Below are positions 24,511 to 33,655 of a stretch of 64,000 nucleotides of DNA, one piece after another. Where the stretch lies: the NCBI GenBank assembly GCA_964622775.1, contig CAZUSO010000004.1:1-64000 (forward strand), given 5' to 3'. The position numbers and the translations under genes were made by a program. Origin of the DNA: CAZUSO01 sp964622775. Lineage in GTDB: Bacteria; Bacteroidota; Bacteroidia; Chitinophagales; Chitinophagaceae. The notes beneath the pieces are model-generated. The model saw only the letters and a program-made list of their open reading frames with translations, was not told the DNA's origin and searched no databases. The stretch's first letter is position 1. Each line of letters starts with the position of its first letter.

Positions 24511-26169
24511 ATGGAAGAACGTTCCCTGAATTTTCTGGAAGAAATTATTGAGAAAGATTTAGCTGCGGAAAAATGTAAAAGCATCCGTACCCGGTTCCCG
24601 CCCGAGCCTAACGGTTATCTGCATATCGGGCATGCCGCATCCATTTGTCTGAATTTCGGACTTGCCCGGAAATACAACGGACACTGTAATCTGCGCTTCG
24701 ATGATACCAATCCCGTAACGGAGGATACGGAATATGTGGAGAATATCATGAACGACATCCGCTGGCTGGGATTTGAATGGGATGAGCTGCATTATGCCTC
24801 CGACTATTTTGAAACTTTATATGAATATGCCCTCAGGCTGATCTGGAAAGGGCTGGCTTATGTAGATGATCTATCTGCCGAAGAAATTGCCGCCACTAAG
24901 GGAAATATCGGCATTCCCGGCACGGAAAGCCCTTACCGCAACCGCAGCGTGGAAGAAAATCTGGAATTATTTGCAGCTATGCGGGCCGGAAAATTTGAAG
25001 ACGGCGCCAAAACATTGCGGGCAAAGATAGATATGGCTCATCCGAACCTGCTGATGCGCGACCCTTTGATCTACCGGATTAAGCATGCCCGGCATCACCG
25101 CTGCGGCAATACCTGGTGCATCTACCCTATGTACGATTTTGCACACGGGCAAAGCGACAGCATAGAAAGCATCACCCATTCTATCTGCACCCTGGAGTTC
25201 ATCCACCATCGCCCCCTGTATGACTGGTTCATTGAAAAGCTGGAGATTTTTCCATCGCATCAATATGAATTTGCCCGGCGCAACCTGACCTATACAGTCA
25301 TGAGCAAACGAAAGCTCCTTCAATTAGTTCATGAAAAATATGTATCGGGATGGGATGATCCGCGTATGCCAACAATCAGCGGGCTGCGCCGCCGGGGTTA
25401 TACGCCGGAGAGCATTCGCCATTTTGCGGACCTTATCGGAATAGCAAAACGGGAAAATATTACCGATGTGGGTTTACTCGAATTTTGCGTCCGCGAACAT
25501 CTGAACAAAATTGCTAACCGGATGATGGCCGTGCTGGACCCCCTGAAATTGGTTATCACTAATTATCCCGAAAATCAAAGGGAAATATTGACGGCGGAAA
25601 ACAATCCGGAAGATGAAAATGCCGGACATCGCGACATCCCATTCAGCCGGGAGCTCTGGATCGAACGGGAAGACTTTATGGAAAATCCCCCTAAGAAATT
25701 CTTCCGCCTCAGCCCGGGGCTTATGGTGCGGTTAAAATACGCCTATATCATCAAATGTGAGGGTTTTGAAAAAGACGCGAACGGCATGATTACGGAAATT
25801 CACTGCACCTATATCCCGGAAAGCAAAAGCGGGCAGGATACCAGCGGACTCAAAGTGAAAGGAACCATCCACTGGGTGACTGCCACTGATGCAGCCACTG
25901 CCGAAGTGCACCTTTACGACCGCTTGTTTCAGGTTGAAAATCCATCTGATGAAGCCGGTGATTTTAAAGATTATATCAACCCTGCTTCCTTAGAGATTGT
26001 TAAAAAAGCGTATATCGAGCCGGCGCTGACAAAGGCTGAACCGGGAGCATATTTTCAGTTTTTGCGCAAGGGTTATTTTTGCCCGGATAAGGACAGCGGC
26101 CCGGGACGCCTGATTTTCAACCGGACGGTTACACTAAAGGACAGCTGGATGAAGGAAAAGAAAAGCTGA
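24511..26169 (+). CDS. glnS: Glutaminyl-tRNA synthetase
   Basis: GlnRS charges tRNA-Gln with glutamine. The 552-residue class I enzyme has the HIGH-type motif PPEPNGYLHIGH at about 30-41, the LRFDDTNP block, the amino-acid site region MRDPLIYRI, and the KMSKS-type loop as VMSKRKL near residue 264. The C-terminal beta-barrel anticodon-binding domains follow (IHWVTATDA, EPGAYFQFLRKGYFCPD). The MSK-type loop and the presence of FDDTNP point to GlnRS and not the related GluRS. Having GlnS means this organism need not rely on the amidotransferase route for Gln-tRNA. Confidence 0.96.
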   Translation: MEERSLNFLEEIIEKDLAAEKCKSIRTRFPPEPNGYLHIGHAASICLNFGLARKYNGHCNLRFDDTNPVTEDTEYVENIMNDIRWLGFEWDELHYASDYFETLYEYALRLIWKGLAYVDDLSAEEIAATKGNIGIPGTESPYRNRSVEENLELFAAMRAGKFEDGAKTLRAKIDMAHPNLLMRDPLIYRIKHARHHRCGNTWCIYPMYDFAHGQSDSIESITHSICTLEFIHHRPLYDWFIEKLEIFPSHQYEFARRNLTYTVMSKRKLLQLVHEKYVSGWDDPRMPTISGLRRRGYTPESIRHFADLIGIAKRENITDVGLLEFCVREHLNKIANRMMAVLDPLKLVITNYPENQREILTAENNPEDENAGHRDIPFSRELWIEREDFMENPPKKFFRLSPGLMVRLKYAYIIKCEGFEKDANGMITEIHCTYIPESKSGQDTSGLKVKGTIHWVTATDAATAEVHLYDRLFQVENPSDEAGDFKDYINPASLEIVKKAYIEPALTKAEPGAYFQFLRKGYFCPDKDSGPGRLIFNRTVTLKDSWMKEKKS

Positions 26170-26236
26170 GTTCTTATCCGGTATTATTTATTGATGAATG
26201 ACAATCCGCTTTGAAGGTTTGCACAAAAAGATAGCT

Positions 26237-26244
26237 TATATTTG
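26237..26244 (+). promoter_or_regulatory. -7 box of the PKD surface-protein gene
   Basis: TATATTTG lies 29 bases before the ATG at 26273 and inside the longest frame, ruling out the farthest upstream start. Two TTTG candidates upstream have spacings of 15 and 23 bases, neither ideal. Confidence 0.45.
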
Positions 26245-26272
26245 TAACACTCAATTCCTTAATGACAGCAGT

Positions 26273-28210
26273 ATGGCATTGCACCCGATCTTTTCTTTAA
26301 AACGCATGAAGCATCTTTTTATGCTATTGGTCGTGTTATTGATTTGCGGAAAGGGTTATGCATCGCACATGATAGGCGGTGATATCACCTATCGTTGCCT
26401 TGGCAACAGTGTTTATGAAATCACGATAACCTTGTTTCAGGATTGCCTTAACGGAGATCAATTAGCCATCAGCCAGGACAATCCGGCATTTTATGCCATA
26501 TACCGGAATGGCCCTTCCTCGCAATTTTTCAGTTCGGGAACTGTCTCGGCAAGCGCTACGGATATCATTCCAACCGGCTTTAGTAACGAATGCATCATCA
26601 ATTATCCCAATACCTGCCTGCGGCGCCAGGTCTTTGTTTTTGAAACGCTGCTTCCTCCCAACGAGTACGGCTATACCGTAGTGTATCAGCGATGCTGCCG
26701 CAATGATGTTATTCAGAATATCGTTAATCCCGGCAATATTGGCGTAACCTATTCTGCTACGATTCCCGGCGACACCACCGGTAATCAATGTATCAACAAC
26801 AGTGCAGTATTCAATAGTATGCCGCCTCAGATCATTTGCAATGCCAACCCCTTCGAATATGATTTTTCCGCTACAGATCCGGACGGAGATTCTTTGTCCT
26901 ATGAACTGTGTCAGGCCTACCGCGGCGGGAGTGTAAACAATGCCAAGCCCAGTGATGCTGAAATTTCCAATCCCCCCTTTCCCCCGGTACCTTATTTACC
27001 GCCTTACAGCGCAGTAATGCCCATGTCAGGGTTTCCTCCCTTACAGATCGACCCGGTTACGGGACAGATCACGATTACACCGAATGCTATCGGGCGTTTT
27101 GTCATTTCCGTATGTGTGAACGAATGGCGCAACGGCAATATCATCAATACTGTTTCACGCGATGTGCAGTTTGTGGTCACCAATTGCTCCAAAACCGTTG
27201 TAGCCAATATGCCTCAGTTTTCCGAACAACCTAATACCTATCTTGTGGAATGCGATGGATTTACCGTGCATTTTTTCAATACAAGCACCGGCGGATTCGA
27301 CTATTACTGGGATTTTGGAGACGGCAATTCCTCTACCGAATTTGAGCCGGTGCACACTTACGCAGATACCGGAATTTATGAAGTAAAATTAGTAGTGAAC
27401 CAGGGTACTACCTGCCCGGATAGCATCGAAAGATTAGTAAAGATATTCCCCGAGTTTCAGGTTGATTTTGAATTCGACGGCGTGCATTGTCCGAAAGACA
27501 CCATTCATTTTACCGATCTTTCCATTGCCACTTATCCGCCGTTGACAAGCTGGAAATGGGATTTCGGAGACGGCAGGACATCCGAAATGCAAAATCCCGG
27601 TCATGCATATTCCGTAGGGGGCACCTATCCTGTACAACTGGTGGCTACTACCATAAAAGGCTGCACCGACACAGCAGTGAAGGCTGTTGACATTGATGTT
27701 TTCGATCCCTTTGCCGGCAATGATACGATCCTGGTGTTGAATTATCCGTATAACCTTTCTGCATCCGGCGGTGATTTTTTTCAATGGAGCCCGTCTGATT
27801 ATTTAAACAATCCTTCCATCCCGAATCCGGCAGTAAGCTTCCCGGATACCGGCCATTATACCTATGTGGTCCATGTCAGTTCCGAAGCCGGTTGTTTTGG
27901 CACTGATACGATTAATATCTGGGTTGTGAAAGACGGCGGCATCCTGATGCCCAATGCCTTTTCCCCCAATGGAGACGGCACGAACGATTTGGTACGGCCA
28001 CTGTTAATTGGCTTTGCAAATTTGAATTATTTCCGGATATTCAACCGATGGGGTGCAATGGTTTATGATACTGAAAGTATGGACGGCGGATGGGACGGTA
28101 CTTATAATGGTCAGCCTGCGGACATCAGCACCTATTTCTGGATAGTGAGCGCTACCGATATTTATGGTAAAACCGTCATTCAGAAAGGCGATCTGATTTT
28201 ACTTCGCTAA
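26273..28210 (+). CDS. Secreted PKD-domain protein with type B T9SS sorting domain
   Basis: The roughly 645-residue protein begins with a signal peptide (MKHLFMLLVVLLICGKGYAS). Next comes a region with HMIGGDITYRCLG and VYQRCCRNDVIQNI, typical of large gliding- or adhesion-type Bacteroidota proteins, then two PKD domains (DYYWDFGDGNSS and KWDFGDGRTS). The C-terminus is a type B sorting domain: MPNAFSPNGDGTNDLV, FRIFNRWGAMVYD, GWDGTYNGQPADISTYFW. Type B substrates are secreted by the type IX system and usually stay at the cell surface. I used the ATG at 26273; the one at 26306 is equally possible. The SDR gene starts 14 bases after it. Confidence 0.88.
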   Translation: MALHPIFSLKRMKHLFMLLVVLLICGKGYASHMIGGDITYRCLGNSVYEITITLFQDCLNGDQLAISQDNPAFYAIYRNGPSSQFFSSGTVSASATDIIPTGFSNECIINYPNTCLRRQVFVFETLLPPNEYGYTVVYQRCCRNDVIQNIVNPGNIGVTYSATIPGDTTGNQCINNSAVFNSMPPQIICNANPFEYDFSATDPDGDSLSYELCQAYRGGSVNNAKPSDAEISNPPFPPVPYLPPYSAVMPMSGFPPLQIDPVTGQITITPNAIGRFVISVCVNEWRNGNIINTVSRDVQFVVTNCSKTVVANMPQFSEQPNTYLVECDGFTVHFFNTSTGGFDYYWDFGDGNSSTEFEPVHTYADTGIYEVKLVVNQGTTCPDSIERLVKIFPEFQVDFEFDGVHCPKDTIHFTDLSIATYPPLTSWKWDFGDGRTSEMQNPGHAYSVGGTYPVQLVATTIKGCTDTAVKAVDIDVFDPFAGNDTILVLNYPYNLSASGGDFFQWSPSDYLNNPSIPNPAVSFPDTGHYTYVVHVSSEAGCFGTDTINIWVVKDGGILMPNAFSPNGDGTNDLVRPLLIGFANLNYFRIFNRWGAMVYDTESMDGGWDGTYNGQPADISTYFWIVSATDIYGKTVIQKGDLILLR

Positions 28211-28224
28211 AAATTGTCATTCTT

Positions 28225-28989
28225 ATGAATATTATTATCACCGGCGCCTCTTCGGGCTTTGGGAAAGCCATTGCTGAAAAGTTTGCCGCAATGGGACATT
28301 CGTTATGGTTAACCGCCAGGAGAAGAAACCGGCTTCAGGAAATACAATCCGAACTGAGTAGGAAGTATGGCGTTACGGTACATATTGATGTGCTGGATGT
28401 CCGGGATAAAAAGGCAGTTGCCGGCTGGGCGGAGGTATTGCAATCTTCCTGCGAACGAATAGATGTATTGGTGAATAATGCCGGCTTGGCATTGGGCTTA
28501 GGCAGTATTGACCAGGGAGATATTGATGATTGGGATCAGATGATCGATACCAATATCAAGGGATTGCTTTACGTATCAAGAGTGCTGATGCCTTATTTTC
28601 AGAAACAAAAGAGCGGCCATATCATTAATATCGGTTCTACGGCGGGTAAAAGTGTATATCCCAACGGTAATGTGTATTGTGCAACGAAGTATGCCGTAGA
28701 TGCCTTGTCCCAGGCGATGCGCATTGACCTGCTGCCTTACAACATCAAAGTTACTGCCGTCAATCCCGGCATGGCCGAAACGGAATTTTCCCTCGTGCGG
28801 TTTAAAGGAAATGTAGAACGGGCTGCCGCCGCATATCAAGGCATAGAGGCGCTTAGGGCAGAGGACATTGCAGACACCGTTTATTACTGCGCCACACTGC
28901 CCCCGCATGTTTGCATTAATGATCTTACGATTACCTGCACCCGGCAGGCCAATGGAAATTACAAACTGATCCATACAGATCCGGGCTAA
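28225..28989 (+). CDS. Short-chain dehydrogenase/reductase, YdfG-like
   Basis: The 254-residue protein has the classical SDR pattern: nucleotide-binding TGASSGFG at about 6-13, NNAG near 88, catalytic Ser in INIGSTAGK and YxxxK as YCATK. The sequence LVNNAGLALGLGSIDQGDIDDW and NPGMAETEFSLVRFKG resemble YdfG-type 3-hydroxy-acid or serine dehydrogenases, which use NADP. The arginines after the first beta-strands (TARRRNRL) fit NADP preference. It follows the PKD protein gene by 14 bases, perhaps by chance. Exact substrate is not known. Confidence 0.87.
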   Translation: MNIIITGASSGFGKAIAEKFAAMGHSLWLTARRRNRLQEIQSELSRKYGVTVHIDVLDVRDKKAVAGWAEVLQSSCERIDVLVNNAGLALGLGSIDQGDIDDWDQMIDTNIKGLLYVSRVLMPYFQKQKSGHIINIGSTAGKSVYPNGNVYCATKYAVDALSQAMRIDLLPYNIKVTAVNPGMAETEFSLVRFKGNVERAAAAYQGIEALRAEDIADTVYYCATLPPHVCINDLTITCTRQANGNYKLIHTDPG

Positions 28990-29278
28990 ACCCGGGCACT
29001 TCTGATTATTACTTTTTTGTGACGATGTAGTCGGAGGGTGGTTAAAATCAGCTGAAATATAATAGTGTAAAGGGTTTCACGGTGATGCACTGAACTTGTT
29101 TTCAATACATCGCCTTTTTTGCCTGAAAAATGGCTAAAAATTGTCCGGTTTGTAACAGCAAAAATGTTATCGAAAAGGAACGAAAGGATTCATGATAATG
29201 GCATTGCATGTATATCGAAGCCTTCTGTTGCAAAACAGGAACTTCTTTTATTCTGCGGAATGTTGCTTGATTAGTTTT
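28990..29278. other. Spacer downstream of the SDR gene
   Basis: No intact gene is seen. A 22-codon plus-strand frame at 29130-29195 starts MAKNCPVCNSKNVIEKE, a CxxC zinc-ribbon start like that of some transposases, and then stops. It may be a fragment of a lost gene. Confidence 0.4.
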
Positions 29279-29437
29279 TTACCGGGGGATTTTTAATTTG
29301 CGTTTACTGATGTATTCTTTAAACTCCGCAAATGATATTCCCTGGGTTTCTTTTGCGATTTTTTCTTTTACCGTGCTGAAGAACTTAATTGTGTCAAACT
29401 CTTTTTCCTTGCTTTTGTTATGCCCTTTATTTCGCAC
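29279..29437 (-). CDS. Small partner protein downstream of the PIN-domain gene
   Basis: A 52-codon frame starting with GTG overlaps the stop of the PIN-domain gene by 11 bases, the arrangement of translationally coupled pairs. The product is basic and helical (KEKEFDTIKFFSTVKEKIAKET then GISFAEFKEYISKRK). Small proteins with the pattern KEFDTVxxxRxIKxKI are commonly encoded next to PIN-domain genes of this type and may be the antitoxin or an accessory. The PIN gene itself is broken, so this one may be a leftover. Function is inferred from context only. Confidence 0.55.
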   Translation of the reverse strand: MRNKGHNKSKEKEFDTIKFFSTVKEKIAKETQGISFAEFKEYISKRKLKIPR

Positions 29438-29880
29438 TTTCTATAGTATCTTTTGGTGAACGAATGTCTAATTGCCTATAACCGTTTTTGATGTTAACCG
29501 AGCTGTAACCTCTTATCCGGAATACGTTTACAATGTGCCCGCAGTCCCAGCCTGCCAAATAATTCACTGTGTTTATCGTAGCACAAGCAATGTGCCGGCA
29601 ATCGTCAATGCTGGTTTCTCCAACTATTTTCATGAACATATTCCTTCGCAAGCACGTTTATTTCTTCAGTAATTTCTATAAACTCAACAGTATTTTTATC
29701 CGGATTGGTGAAATGTTCTTTGATTCTTTCTGGTGCATTTTCCAATTCAAACCCTGTCAAATCGGAATATACACAAATTATTTCACCTGCTTTAACCATA
29801 TATAGCCTTTCAGTTTCCCGTTGAAATTCAATGTTGTAAATTCCTCCAAACACCGAAGCGTCAAAATATAATCCCCATGG
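29427..29880 (-). pseudogene. Frameshifted PIN-domain protein gene
   Basis: Read across two frames, the minus strand gives a PIN-domain protein: LYFDASVFGGIYNIEF (first acidic residue of the nuclease site), CVYSDLTGFELENAPERIKEHF, FIEITEEINVLAKEYV, then in another frame KIVGETSIDDCRHIACATINTV, LAGWDCGHIVNVFRIRGY and LDIRSPKDTI. PIN domains are metal-dependent RNases, often toxins of toxin-antitoxin pairs. The break falls in an A-rich stretch near 29625 (CATGAAAATAG), consistent with a small indel. No ATG or GTG is in frame at the expected N-terminus, so the start is also damaged unless an unusual codon is used. The central acidic residues are otherwise preserved, so decay seems recent. Confidence 0.75.
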
Positions 29881-30178
29881 AAAACACTTTTAAATATGCC
29901 TTTTCTATTTGACAACTTCTTAAATATTGTCAATAGCTACAGAATACATTCCAATAATACTGTCGGCTTTTTCAAGCGCATTGAATGCCCTGTCCCAATG
30001 CTAAAAACAAGCTGTCGGAGAAAACAAACGGGGAATATTTTTCATCAGGATTGATTTTTCCTGCCGGCACCATATGCTTTTTTCAGAATTATTTCCCGTT
30101 CATTTGGGTAATAACGATGAATGTTATTACTTAGCTGTGTTTAAAATTATTTTCTACTCAAAAAACTTATTAAAAGCT

Positions 30179-30589
30179 ATGCTAAAGATCGGCGATGAAT
30201 TCCGGCACCGTTTCAGCTATTCCCAAAGCGATGTGGATGCCTATGCCCGCGTAAGCGGCGACACCAACCCTTTACACATTGATCCGCAGGCCGGAAAGGA
30301 CAGTATGTTCGGCCGCAATATCATCCACGGATTCCTGGGTGCCAGCGTATTCACCAAAATATTCGGTGCCTTGTGGCATGTGGACGGCCACGTGTATCTC
30401 AGCCAGAATATTAAGTGGCTGAAACCCATGTTTACCGACAAAGAATATGAAGCCGTAGTAACGGTAAAGGAAATCTTCCCGGAGAAAAACCGCGTACTTT
30501 ACACCTGTGCCGTATTCGATCCCGAAACCGGCGATCAAACCATTGCAGGTGAGGCGCTGCTGATGAATAAAAAACAATACGTCTGGTAA
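30179..30589 (+). CDS. MaoC-like hydratase (hot-dog fold)
   Basis: The roughly 136-residue protein is a single hot-dog domain of the MaoC/(R)-specific enoyl-CoA hydratase family. It has the catalytic DxNPxH motif as GDTNPLHIDPQAG and the following GRNIIHGFLGASVF, with the Asp and His that activate water. Such enzymes hydrate enoyl thioesters. I chose the ATG at 30179, where the family-like sequence MLKIGDEFRHRFSYSQ begins; the frame is open 35 codons further upstream but that part has no family features. A clear terminator follows. Confidence 0.88.
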   Translation: MLKIGDEFRHRFSYSQSDVDAYARVSGDTNPLHIDPQAGKDSMFGRNIIHGFLGASVFTKIFGALWHVDGHVYLSQNIKWLKPMFTDKEYEAVVTVKEIFPEKNRVLYTCAVFDPETGDQTIAGEALLMNKKQYVW

Positions 30590-30620
30590 TCTGATACCGG
30601 ATAGTAAAATCCTGTATAAG

Positions 30621-30649
30621 GCAGCCTGCAGATACAGGCTGCTTTTTTT
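30621..30649 (+). terminator. Terminator after the MaoC-like gene
   Basis: GCAGCCTG pairs with CAGGCTGC across a 6-base loop, followed by seven T. It lies about 30 bases after the stop codon. Confidence 0.85.
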
Positions 30650-30708
30650 CTTCAATACGGAACCTGCCGGTTTTTCATCCGATGGCATTGAATATGCATA
30701 AAGGTGTT

Positions 30709-31896
30709 TTAGTCCGGGTTTTGGTCAAAGCCATCCAGTCTTTGCACCTTCGACATCGTGAAATCTATCAGACAAAGTCCCGGCTTTTTTCCCGGAGTGA
30801 TGGAGCCGATTAATCGCTCCATGCCTAAAGCGCGGGCACCGTTTATGGTGGCGCATTGCAATAGAATTTCCCAGCTTAATTCCGGAAAATATTTCTGCAG
30901 CGTTTTCAGTTCGGAAAAAACACAAAGCTGATGATTGCTGCCCAGGCTGTCGGTGCCGATGCAAACCGGAATGCCGCTGCGGAACAAGTCGTACACAGGT
31001 GGAAGTCTTCGTTCGATATATCGGTTCGCATTCGGGCACAGGCAAAGATAGATTTCCCGCCGGGTGCTTGTCAGCCATGCAATATCTCCCTGCTCCATAA
31101 AAGTATTATGTACCAAAATCGCAGGATGCGCTTCGGAGCAATAAGGCAAATAAGTTTGCAGGGACGTTTTACCGGATGGAGTAAAATTGCCGTCGTCAAT
31201 GCTCAGGAAGGCAAACAGTTCTTTCATCGCCCCGGTTTTTGTCCGGTAGTATTCATTTTCCGCCGCGGATTCTTCATTATGAACAGATAAAACCGACGAA
31301 GGTTCATGCCGGCTGATCAAAGAAAACAGTGCCGGTGAAACCGAATACGGGGCATGCGGAACGATGGATTGTTTCAGTATGATACGGGAAGCTGTTTGTT
31401 CCGCGTATTGTTCAAAGATGCGCTCCGACCGTTCAAAAGCCGGCGCTGCATATTGTTCCTGAAATCCGATGCATTCCACAAACGTATGAACATGCAATTG
31501 CCCTTCCGCCCTGACCGGAAGCGTATCCGTTGTATTGGCAATATCGCCAATGGCAACAATTCCGTTCCGCAAGGATGCATCCACTGCTTCCTGAAGCGCT
31601 TTTGCTTTTTCCGCCGGTGTAAATCCGTCACGAAGCTGAACAACATTTTTCAGAAATTCCACCAGGCCACCACCCTCCGGAATTTTATCTTTCAGGTGAG
31701 ACAATTCTAAGTGGCAATGGGCATTTATAAAACCGGGGCAAATAGTGCCTTTCAGTTGCCGGACAAAGTGCCCGGCCACCCTGCCCGCGGGATGTAAGGC
31801 AATGATTTCGCATTCCGGATTCAGTTCGATTACTGTGCCCTCCGGCAAAAAACGATGACCATCATGAATGCGGTCGGCAGTTAAATACTGATGCAT
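30709..31896 (-). CDS. Amidohydrolase, candidate aminofutalosine deaminase
   Basis: The roughly 395-residue metal-dependent hydrolase has the amidohydrolase barrel motifs: the HxH pair in PGFINAHCHLELSHL, the His in SIVPHAPYS, the region SVHNEESA, and the late Asp in IGTDSLGSN. The HCHLELS form belongs to the deaminase/chlorohydrolase branch that includes the enzyme removing the amino group of aminofutalosine in the Campylobacter-type menaquinone pathway. MqnE, which makes that substrate, is encoded at 17687-18838, so this role is plausible but not proven. I put the start at the ATG at 31896: a TAGCTTTG box at 31941-31948 argues against the starts farther upstream. Confidence 0.75.
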   Translation of the reverse strand: MHQYLTADRIHDGHRFLPEGTVIELNPECEIIALHPAGRVAGHFVRQLKGTICPGFINAHCHLELSHLKDKIPEGGGLVEFLKNVVQLRDGFTPAEKAKALQEAVDASLRNGIVAIGDIANTTDTLPVRAEGQLHVHTFVECIGFQEQYAAPAFERSERIFEQYAEQTASRIILKQSIVPHAPYSVSPALFSLISRHEPSSVLSVHNEESAAENEYYRTKTGAMKELFAFLSIDDGNFTPSGKTSLQTYLPYCSEAHPAILVHNTFMEQGDIAWLTSTRREIYLCLCPNANRYIERRLPPVYDLFRSGIPVCIGTDSLGSNHQLCVFSELKTLQKYFPELSWEILLQCATINGARALGMERLIGSITPGKKPGLCLIDFTMSKVQRLDGFDQNPD

Positions 31897-32184
31897 AAAC
31901 AAGCAATACGACCACGCTTTTTCCGGGCGGCCTTTATTTTTCAAAGCTATTAAAGAAATCAGAGAGTCAGCACTGCTGTGGTGCATAAATATTGGGGCAT
32001 TGTTAATTTGAAATAGTTTTAGCTTTGGTTGCAATAAATAGGGTAAATATTCTTCGCTACTTTTCAGATTTGACAATTTTCAAAAAGTTGCCAAATCTGT
32101 CTAATATCTATCATAAATTAACGATGCCGAAAAATCTTTGAAGGGAATGACTAAAAATTGTGATATCATTGCAATGCGACAATT

Positions 32185-32871
32185 TTGGATGCGTACCCTT
32201 CAACCGATGAGCGACATTTTTCTTTAAAGGAGTTATACCGTTTGAACACACTTCAGTACTACATTACGGAACAATGGCAGCATACAACTGTACTGGAAGT
32301 GATAGCCGTCATCTTTGCCGTGTTCCAGGTTTTATTAGCATATCACAACAAGGTGCTCACCTATCCTGCCGGCATCGTCAGCACCGCCATATACACCTGG
32401 ATATTCGGCTTAAAAGCTGGCTTATATGCCGATGCCTCCCTGAATCTCTACTATTTTCTGATGAGCATATACGGATGGATCGTCTGGAGCAGGAAGAAAG
32501 GTAAACCTACAGTTCCTATTACAGCATGTTCCACAAAGGAGTGGATTATGGCATTATCCATCGTTGCGGTAGCTTTTGCATTGTTATTTTTAACGTTGAA
32601 GCACCTTACCAATTCCATCGTTCCAACCTGGGATGCCATCGTTTCGGCCTTTGCCTGGAGTGGAATGTGGCTGATGGCCCGCAAGAAGATCGAGAACTGG
32701 ATTATGCTGAATGTATCCAATGCCATTGCCATCCCATTGATGTTTTACAAACATTTACCTTTAACCGCCCTGCTCACTTTGTTTTTATTTATTGTAGCTG
32801 CATTGGCCTGGTTCCGCTGGAGAAAATTAATGCGCCAACCGGCCGCGGCACCACCAAAGGCATGGAATTAA
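32185..32871 (+). CDS. pnuC: PnuC-type nicotinamide riboside transporter
   Basis: The 228-residue inner-membrane protein has about seven hydrophobic segments and the PnuC core: VLEVIAVIFAVFQVLLAYHNK, YPAGIVSTAIYTWIF, LYADASLNLYYFLMSIYGWIVW and MLNVSNAIAIPLMFYKH. The family carries vitamin precursors such as nicotinamide riboside by facilitated diffusion. The closely related PnuT carries thiamine; no thiamine genes or riboswitch are visible here, so PnuC is the better call. The end overlaps the convergent tatD by 4 bases. The first 25 residues are polar and the start may lie somewhat downstream. Confidence 0.85.
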   Translation: MDAYPSTDERHFSLKELYRLNTLQYYITEQWQHTTVLEVIAVIFAVFQVLLAYHNKVLTYPAGIVSTAIYTWIFGLKAGLYADASLNLYYFLMSIYGWIVWSRKKGKPTVPITACSTKEWIMALSIVAVAFALLFLTLKHLTNSIVPTWDAIVSAFAWSGMWLMARKKIENWIMLNVSNAIAIPLMFYKHLPLTALLTLFLFIVAALAWFRWRKLMRQPAAAPPKAWN

Positions 32872-33629
32872 CCGAATATTTTCCGGGCATTTTCCGTAGT
32901 GATTGTCTCCACAATTTCCACCGGACAATTTTTTATCTCTGCTATTTTACGTGCAATCAGGGGAATGTAAGCGCTTTCATTTCGCTTTCCGCGATAAGGA
33001 ACCGGCGCAAGATAAGGCGCGTCTGTTTCCAGAACAATATGCTGAAGATCAATATGTGTCAGCGTTTGCGGTAAAATTGAATTTTTAAAAGTAGCCACTC
33101 CGCCAATTCCGATATAGCAGCCTAAGTCAATAATTTCCTCAGCCTCTTCCACCGTTCCGCCAAAGCAATGGAAAATACCTTTCAGGCTGCCCTGCTGCTT
33201 TTCCCGTACAATAGCCATCCCGTCCGCCAGGGATTCACGGGTATGGATGATAATGGGCAAACCGAATTGTATAGCCCAGTCTGTCTGTATGCGAAAGGCT
33301 TCCTGCTGTGCACTGACGAAAGCAGTATCCCAATAATAATCCAGGCCGATTTCACCCACGCCAAAATACCGGCCTGTTTCCAGCTCGCGGCGCACCAGAT
33401 CCAGCTCCGCCTTATAATCTTCTTTTACGGAACAGGGATGCAGGCCCATCATCGGGAAGCAATTCCGGGGAAAAGCCGCAACCAGATCCAGCATTGCAGG
33501 CAGCGTGCTGCTGTCGCAATTGGGCAGGTACATTCGCTCCACACCAGCGGAAAGCGCACGGACAATCATTTCATCACGATCCTCGCCGAATTGTACATCG
33601 TATAAATGTGTATGCGTATCAATAAACAT
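32868..33629 (-). CDS. tatD: TatD-family metal-dependent DNase
   Basis: The 253-residue TIM-barrel hydrolase has the family metal ligands: FIDTHTHLYD at the N-terminus, GVGEIGLDYYWD, IIIHTRES, GIFHCFGG and VLETDAPYL. TatD-type enzymes are 3'-5' exonucleases acting in DNA repair or turnover. The length is standard and the start (MFIDTHTH) is the family's usual one. It converges on pnuC with a 4-base overlap and shares its direction with the ferredoxin-reductase-like gene upstream, 26 bases away. Confidence 0.93.
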   Translation of the reverse strand: MFIDTHTHLYDVQFGEDRDEMIVRALSAGVERMYLPNCDSSTLPAMLDLVAAFPRNCFPMMGLHPCSVKEDYKAELDLVRRELETGRYFGVGEIGLDYYWDTAFVSAQQEAFRIQTDWAIQFGLPIIIHTRESLADGMAIVREKQQGSLKGIFHCFGGTVEEAEEIIDLGCYIGIGGVATFKNSILPQTLTHIDLQHIVLETDAPYLAPVPYRGKRNESAYIPLIARKIAEIKNCPVEIVETITTENARKIFG

Positions 33630-33655
33630 ATTCTACTATTAAAATAATGTTTGGG

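Noticed and set aside
26198..26272. Longer N-terminus of the PKD protein
   Set aside because: A -7 box lies inside it, and the added residues precede the signal peptide.
29130..29195. 22-codon frame with a CxxC zinc-ribbon start
   Set aside because: It is too short to call a gene and has no continuation in another frame that I could follow.
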